DNA of 64,000 nucleotides, from contig JAZGTN010000118.1 of NCBI GenBank assembly GCA_037783415.1, positions 434,001 to 498,000 of the forward strand, given 5' to 3'. A program made the translations under genes and the position numbers. The notes below the pieces were generated by a model. That model was not told the origin of the DNA, did no database searches, and saw only the letters and a list, made by a program, of their open reading frames with translations. Positions 59,431 to 64,000 of the stretch are shown here, one piece after another; position 1 is the stretch's first letter, and each line of letters begins with the position of its first letter. Origin of the DNA: Leptasterias polaris. Its lineage: Eukaryota > Echinodermata > Asteroidea > Forcipulatida > Asteriidae.

Positions 59431-59950
59431 CATCTATGTTGACCACACTTAAAGTCCCGTACATTTATACAAAAATGTACCCAGAGCCTTGATTTAGCCT
59501 CAATCCATGTACCCCAGTGCAATATGAACCTTAGTAGCCTCTGACTCTGGGCGTCGATATAACTATAAGACGAACCTCAATCTAGCCTCAAACTCTGTGC
59601 GTCGATATAAGACGAACCTCAATCTAGCCTCTGACTCTGTGCGTCGATATAAGACGAACCTCAATCTAGCATCAAACTCTTATCGTAAAATATGTCCAGA
59701 CCAGTCCATAAACCTAGCCCTTACATCAATGTAGCATGAAACATTCTCGCCTCAAACCATGTAAATCAATGTAGCGCGAACCTTAATTTGGCCTCAAACT
59801 CTGTACCCAATTGCAGTTTACAAACCTTGTTTAAAGTACCCCAATGTGGCGCGAACCGTATTCTAGTCTGAAACCATGTAGATGTACCGCAATGCAGCAC
59901 GATTTTTATCTAGCCTCAAATCATGTACATCGGGCACAAACCTTAAACTA
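59431..59950. repeat. Degenerate minisatellite with a 42 bp core
   Basis: Three well-conserved units start at 59568, 59610 and 59652: AGACGAACCTCAATCTAGCC, then TCAAACTCTGTGCGTCGATA. Degenerate relatives (ACCTTA...TAGCCTCAAACC...TGTAC) extend on both sides. The core is 42 bp but is unrelated in sequence to the 42 bp unit at 9625-9960. Confidence 0.75.
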
Positions 59951-60319
59951 CCCTAAACTGATTAGGTTTTCCTGCACACGTTGACTTTGAACAATTTGAA
60001 AAATAATTCATGTTAAGTACATAATGATTTAAACATCACTCCGTAATTGTTAAAGAATACATCTATTACAAAATGTCCATGAATATTGTTGACAACTTTA
60101 AATTAATGAGAGTAATTTGGGAATGTACAGTACTCAAATATTATTACTTAAAATCAGAAATAAAAAGTCGCATTCCCATAAGGTGATCCCTCTGCTGGCG
60201 CTTCTCAGGTTGTGTTGTAAACTTGGATGTGATCCCTGGCTATATTGCAGTTACATGTTGTAGGCCTATAGCTTCTGACTGGCACTCCGAAAGAGGATAC
60301 CGACAAAATAGAGAAACCG
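59951..60319. other. Unannotated stretch
   Basis: One TAGGCCTA lies at 60261-60268. No other feature. Confidence 0.45.
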
Positions 60320-60440
60320 CTATTGTATGGCTAGATAGTTCAGTTGGTAAAGCGCAAGCACGTTATTCTATAGAGGTTGTAGGTTCAAGTCCCGCTCCTG
60401 ACATGCTTTCTCTGATCAACCCCAAGTTACTCAAGTTTTG
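60320..60440 (+). mobile_element. tRNA-like head, SINE family 2
   Basis: TAGTTCAGTTGGTAAAGCGC is an A-box-like stretch, and GGTTCAAGTCCCGCTCC is a B-box. The body then reads GATCAACCCCAAGTTA, comparable to GTTCAACCCAAAAT at 8720. The acceptor stem does not pair well, so this is not called a functional tRNA gene. Confidence 0.55.
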
Positions 60441-60960
60441 TCTGATAATGATATCGAAGTAGAGCCATCTTGTTTTTCTACCGTTTGAATCATCGTAACC
60501 AAAACGAAGCTGGGAGGTAAATTTAGTTATTCGCATACAATGATGGCAGCTACGTGGTTGAGATCCTTGGCCAGATAGATGCAAAGTGTATTGACATCAG
60601 ATTATTCACGTTTGATTTTGTCAACTTGTCAAGTGAGCGCTAAGCTTCAGCGGAAAGCCAGCTTATAATTATCCTATTATTTCATCGGTTGAAAGATTTT
60701 ACACCAACAGTGTTGAGTACCCAAAATATGATTTTTAATTCAAATCCTCTCTTTTTATAGAGTCCATATGGTAAAAGTCGCTCATACCAAAACATTGTGG
60801 AAACTTATTTTGCAAAAATTGCCTGTAAAGAAAATGGGCCTAAATGCGAATATATGCCTAAACTGACAATAAACACGTCATCAAATATTTTCTACTTCAG
60901 AATTTTCCAAACAGTTTGAGACAAATTGATGTATTCTGTGCCGCAATAATTCAGTTGGTA
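60441..60960. other. Unannotated stretch
   Basis: No feature recognised. Confidence 0.45.
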
Positions 60961-60964
60961 TTGC

Positions 60965-61015
60965 ATTTGTATTACCGACACATTATTGTTGTCATGTGGT
61001 GGATGAGTGGTCAAG
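60965..61015 (+). mobile_element. tRNA-like A-box fragment
   Basis: GGTGGATGAGTGGTCAAGCG and TACTGGGCTC resemble the 5' half of a Leu/Ser-type tRNA or SINE head, comparable to GGCCAAGCGTACTGGACGC at 61162. It is a fragment only. Confidence 0.4.
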
Positions 61016-61137
61016 CGTACTGGGCTCTGCTGACCGTTAGAGGAACTCATTTGAACAAAATGCAAATCACTCATTAAACATAATTCAAACTGAGTAAGAC
61101 GAACTCTTCTTTAATTATATAAACAAATTAAAAACCA

Positions 61138-61475
61138 TATTCGGTGGCTTGTCGTGGCCGCGGCCAAGCGTACTGGACGCAAGCTTATGTTTCTGATCAG
61201 CAGAGTGTGGATTTGAGTCCAGGTCTTGGCACTTGTGTCCTTAATTAAGTATTGATAAATACCAGTATAGGCACTTATTGCGTCGGCCTTCGGATGGGAC
61301 GTAAAGTCGTAGGTTTCGTGCGTTGTGTAATGCTCGTAAATTAAGTTACAACGCTTTGAGAAGGGGTTTGCCCTGGTGGTTTCTGGCAGTGGCTGCTGAA
61401 TGCGCCGCAGCACTTTGTAAACCCAGTGGCTGCTGAATGCGCAGCAGCACTTTGTAAACCCATGTAGGGTGATAC
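61138..61475 (+). mobile_element. tRNA-derived SINE, family 3, copy B
   Basis: An A-box-like stretch (CGGCCAAGCGTACTGG), then TGATCAGCAGAGTGTGGATT, a B-box-like GATTTGAGTCCAGG and the body (GGCACTTGTGTCCTTAATTA, CTTCGGATGGGACGTAAAG). It matches 22135-22413 in order. A 37 bp segment (AGTGGCTGCTGAATGCG... to GTAAACCC) is duplicated in tandem at 61388 and 61425 with one base difference, extending the 3' part. Confidence 0.75.
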
Positions 61476-61500
61476 ATAAATCGGTCTCAAATTTCAAATC

Positions 61501-61677
61501 AATAGACCTTATGCATATGACGTCATTTGAGTAGGGCGCCCTCACCTAGAGGTCAAAAGGAAGATGTTCATTGGTCAATCCTGTGCGCCGCGCGTACAAA
61601 TCAGCGCGTTTCCATTGTTTCATCATCAGGTTACCTCTAAGATGGCGGCTTGGTGACGTCAATGCATAAGGTCTATT
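61501..61677. mobile_element. 177 bp MITE with CRE-like and YY1-like sites
   Basis: AATAGACCTTATGCATATGACGTCA at the left is inverted at the right (TGACGTCAATGCATAAGG and on to TCTATT). Both arms contain TGACGTCA, the consensus CREB/ATF site. The right arm also contains AAGATGGCGGC, a strong YY1 consensus. It has no coding capacity. Confidence 0.75.
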
Positions 61678-62603
61678 ATAATTCAAAATAAATAAAAAAC
61701 AAAAATAACTGTCTGAATGTTTATGTTTGTTCAAGCACCCGAGTACCTTATTAGTAGACACATGCGCCTATCAATACTATATATTTATATTATAACTAAA
61801 TTAATAATAGATTGTTGTTACATGGACGATGTCCTTCAAATTGGTTGTTAATTACAGTTTGCTCTTATATGAAGTATGAAGCTACACTAAGATTAAGAAC
61901 TAAGCTCGTTTCTTGAATCAACTCAATCTTACGTATACAAGTGTACAAATTTACAGATTTCAATCCATATAAAAAAATACAAATGACATACACTTTTTTA
62001 CTGACTGCCTCGAATTGGTATTATTTCAAAGAAAAGTGAGGAAAATGGCAGAGCAACCATAGCAGGTTTGACGTCCCCAGCTTTCTACTGAATAGCTAAG
62101 TCGACATTCGTCACTCACACCCTCTCAACACCTAACGACTCAAAGCTCTCTCTGGTGATAATCCTTACCAATTCCGGGATGCTTAACTACCCTCAATCTT
62201 CCCGCATCTACCGTGATGCGTTTCGTTTCGTCTCCTCATCGCGTCACCACAACTCCTATGCCAATTCACTGCGTGGTTATCTCGGCTGAACCATACACGC
62301 ATAACATTGCACTTTTGACTTGATTAAACTTTTATTCCGTGGCATAACGGCAAAGCTCTGGTCTGCGCTGGCTCTCCTCGCGGCATGTCTTTCAGCAAGC
62401 TCGGGGCATTACATGAACTATTTCAGATGGGAGCATCGCGTGAGTCCAACGCCTCAGTCGGAACCGTTGAGAGAGGTCTAGCTGATGGTAGTGACGGAGC
62501 AAACTTTTGTCATAAAAATATCGGTATTTCTAAAGATGATACCGGTATATAAGATTATAGTTGAAAGATATAAAGATCAGGTAGGCTAGTAATACCAAAC
62601 CGT
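61678..62603. other. Unannotated stretch
   Basis: No gene, RNA or repeat family recognised. Confidence 0.45.
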
Positions 62604-62726
62604 ATCGATAATAATAATAATAATAATATTTAAAATTTATATTGCGCCCCTTACATACAAAATGATCAAAGGCGCAGAACACATGTTAAAAAGCACATAA
62701 TGGAAGAAAAGGACAAAGAAAAAAAG

Positions 62727-62769
<43 letters not shown>

Positions 62770-64000
62770 AAAAAGACTGGTCACCAGGCCAGCGCCCAAA
62801 CTAAAGTATGGGGATACGTCTGTCCCGCCAACAGAGAACTAATAGTACTTATTACATAGGCCTATCCCTGCTGGCATCGGTAATGTTTTGACCTTTTCAG
62901 GAGACAGACGCCTTTAACCCTATTTATGCTAAAAATCTAAACTAACTGACAAGGTGACCATAGAAGAAAGACACACTAAAAAGCGGCTTTAAAAAGATAG
63001 GTTTTTATATTACATTTAAAAGAGGTAAGTTTCTGTTCGCTACGTATATGAAACGGTAGCGCATTCCAAAGCTTAGGGGCTGCCACAGAAAAAGCCCTAT
63101 CACCAAATGTAGTCAACATTTTACCAGAAGGATAATCCAAGAAAATACCATTATTCCCTGACCTAAGTTGATATGAAGATACCTTCCGGATGGAAACAAG
63201 ATCCTGTAAATACTTTGGAGAAAGACCATGAAGAGCTTTAAAGGTCAACAAAAGGATTTTAAAATTAATCCTGTACGAAACAGGCAACCAATGTAATTGA
63301 CGAATTATAGGTGTAATGTGTTCAAACCGGTGTGTGTTAGTAACAATTCTGGCTGCAGCGTTTTGAACCCTTTGTAGTTTAGCTATCTGTGACTTTGGCA
63401 GACCATACAAAAGGCCATTACAATAATCAAGACGACTAGTCACAAATGCATGAATTAGTTTTAAAAGAGAGTCTTGTGTTAGGAATTGACTAATGCGTTT
63501 GATGTTGTGAAGATGAAAAAAAGCTGCAGAGCAAGCTTTATTGATGTGGGTGTTCATTGTAAGTTCAGAATCAAACCATGACCCTAAATTACGAACACAT
63601 GTTGTAGGAAAAACTTTAGCATCACCTATCATGATATTGGAAATATTAATTTTCTGCAACTGCTGCTTTGATCCGATGATCAAAAATTCACTCTTAGCAT
63701 CATTAATTAGAAGCCGGTCATGCAACATCCATTGCCTGATGTCCCCAATGCAGTCTTCCATTATAGTTACAGCAGCTTGACAAAATTTATCGTCCGGTCT
63801 AAAAGATAAATACAGCTGAGTGTCATCCGCATAACAATGAACATCAGGCAGATGACGCTCAACGATGTCAAACAATTTAGAGGCATAGACAAGGAATAAA
63901 AATGGTCCTAAGCAGGATCCCTGAGGCACACCACAGTTGATGTTAAACTTTTCTGATAAGGTACCCTGAATAGAAACACGTTGACTTCTATCCAACAAAT
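62604..64000 (-). mobile_element. CR1/L2-type LINE, 3' portion, running off the window
   Basis: The minus strand reads from the window edge through the ORF2 C-terminus, then a ~345 bp 3' untranslated region with a 41 bp A run on the plus strand (62727-62767), then GGGGCGCAATATAAATTTTA and an ATT microsatellite (62608-62630). The tail type matches the elements at 15377 and 45851. The 5' extent lies outside the window. Confidence 0.9.
62976..63998 (-). CDS. LINE ORF2 (reverse transcriptase), partial, uninterrupted
   Basis: 340 residues are visible and the frame is open to the window edge, so the apparent start is not the true one. The second half of the reverse transcriptase is present: GVPQGSCLGP at 23-32 and the catalytic YADD at 56-59 with TQLYLSF after it. 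Then come the thumb and the conserved C-terminal block: LIHAFVTSRLDYCNGLLYGL, RQLHWLPVSYRINFK, LLTFKALHGLSP, TFGDRAFSVAAPKLWNALP, and a terminus in KTYLFKAAF. No stop or frameshift is visible, so it is the least damaged coding segment here. The enzyme would copy LINE RNA at a nicked target site. Upstream motifs and the endonuclease cannot be judged from this window. Confidence 0.88.
   Translation of the reverse strand: MLDRSQRVSIQGTLSEKFNINCGVPQGSCLGPFLFLVYASKLFDIVERHLPDVHCYADDTQLYLSFRPDDKFCQAAVTIMEDCIGDIRQWMLHDRLLINDAKSEFLIIGSKQQLQKINISNIMIGDAKVFPTTCVRNLGSWFDSELTMNTHINKACSAAFFHLHNIKRISQFLTQDSLLKLIHAFVTSRLDYCNGLLYGLPKSQIAKLQRVQNAAARIVTNTHRFEHITPIIRQLHWLPVSYRINFKILLLTFKALHGLSPKYLQDLVSIRKVSSYQLRSGNNGIFLDYPSGKMLTTFGDRAFSVAAPKLWNALPFHIRSEQKLTSFKCNIKTYLFKAAF

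Noticed and set aside
60320..60400. Functional tRNA gene
   Set aside because: A-box and B-box are present, but the acceptor arms do not pair and the sequence continues into a SINE-type body found elsewhere in the window.

Overview
The window looks like a gene-poor, AT-rich stretch of an animal nuclear genome, most likely an echinoderm and perhaps a sea star. The reasons are the absence of compact bacterial-style genes, the many 5'-truncated non-LTR retrotransposons of CR1/L2 type, several tRNA-derived SINE families, dense miniature inverted-repeat elements and strong enrichment of the palindrome TAGGCCTA. The organism is inferred from repeat character, not from a diagnostic gene. I recognised no convincing host protein-coding gene, rRNA gene or functional tRNA gene. 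Two open stretches (20787-21084 and 33573-34139) are listed as weak candidates only.

Layout. 0-5 kb: a foldback element (113-413) and a tandem array of ~125 bp units (1480-1970). 6-11 kb: a 1.77 kb element with ~550 bp inverted arms and a 4 bp target duplication (6096-7862), SINE remnants, a 956 bp foldback element whose arms are built from 42 bp satellite units (9587-10542), and a 220 bp miniature element (10597-10816). 14-16 kb: a 228 bp miniature element and a decayed LINE 3' end. 19-31 kb: a repeat carrying nuclear-receptor-like IR3 palindromes, SINEs, a TA-flanked miniature element (24244-24612) with relatives, a hexamer-rich element and a compact 114 bp hairpin. 34-36 kb: a mobile unit with a 9 bp target duplication that carries eight perfect telomeric hexamers (34775-35244), then a diverged ~250 bp direct duplication. 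36.2-39.3 kb: the best-preserved LINE on the minus strand, with most of the endonuclease, an intact reverse transcriptase core and one frameshift near the C-terminus. 40-62 kb: scattered miniature elements, LINE 3' ends, SINEs and a 42 bp minisatellite. 62.6 kb to the end: the 3' half of another minus-strand LINE that runs off the window.

How the parts work together. The LINEs would provide endonuclease and reverse transcriptase, which could also mobilise the SINEs. The foldback elements carry no transposase here and would depend on enzymes made elsewhere. The observations most worth a second look are the transposon that carries a 42 bp satellite in both inverted arms, the telomere-repeat-bearing mobile unit, and repeats that carry recognisable regulatory palindromes (GGGTCAnnnTGACCC; YY1-like plus CRE-like sites).
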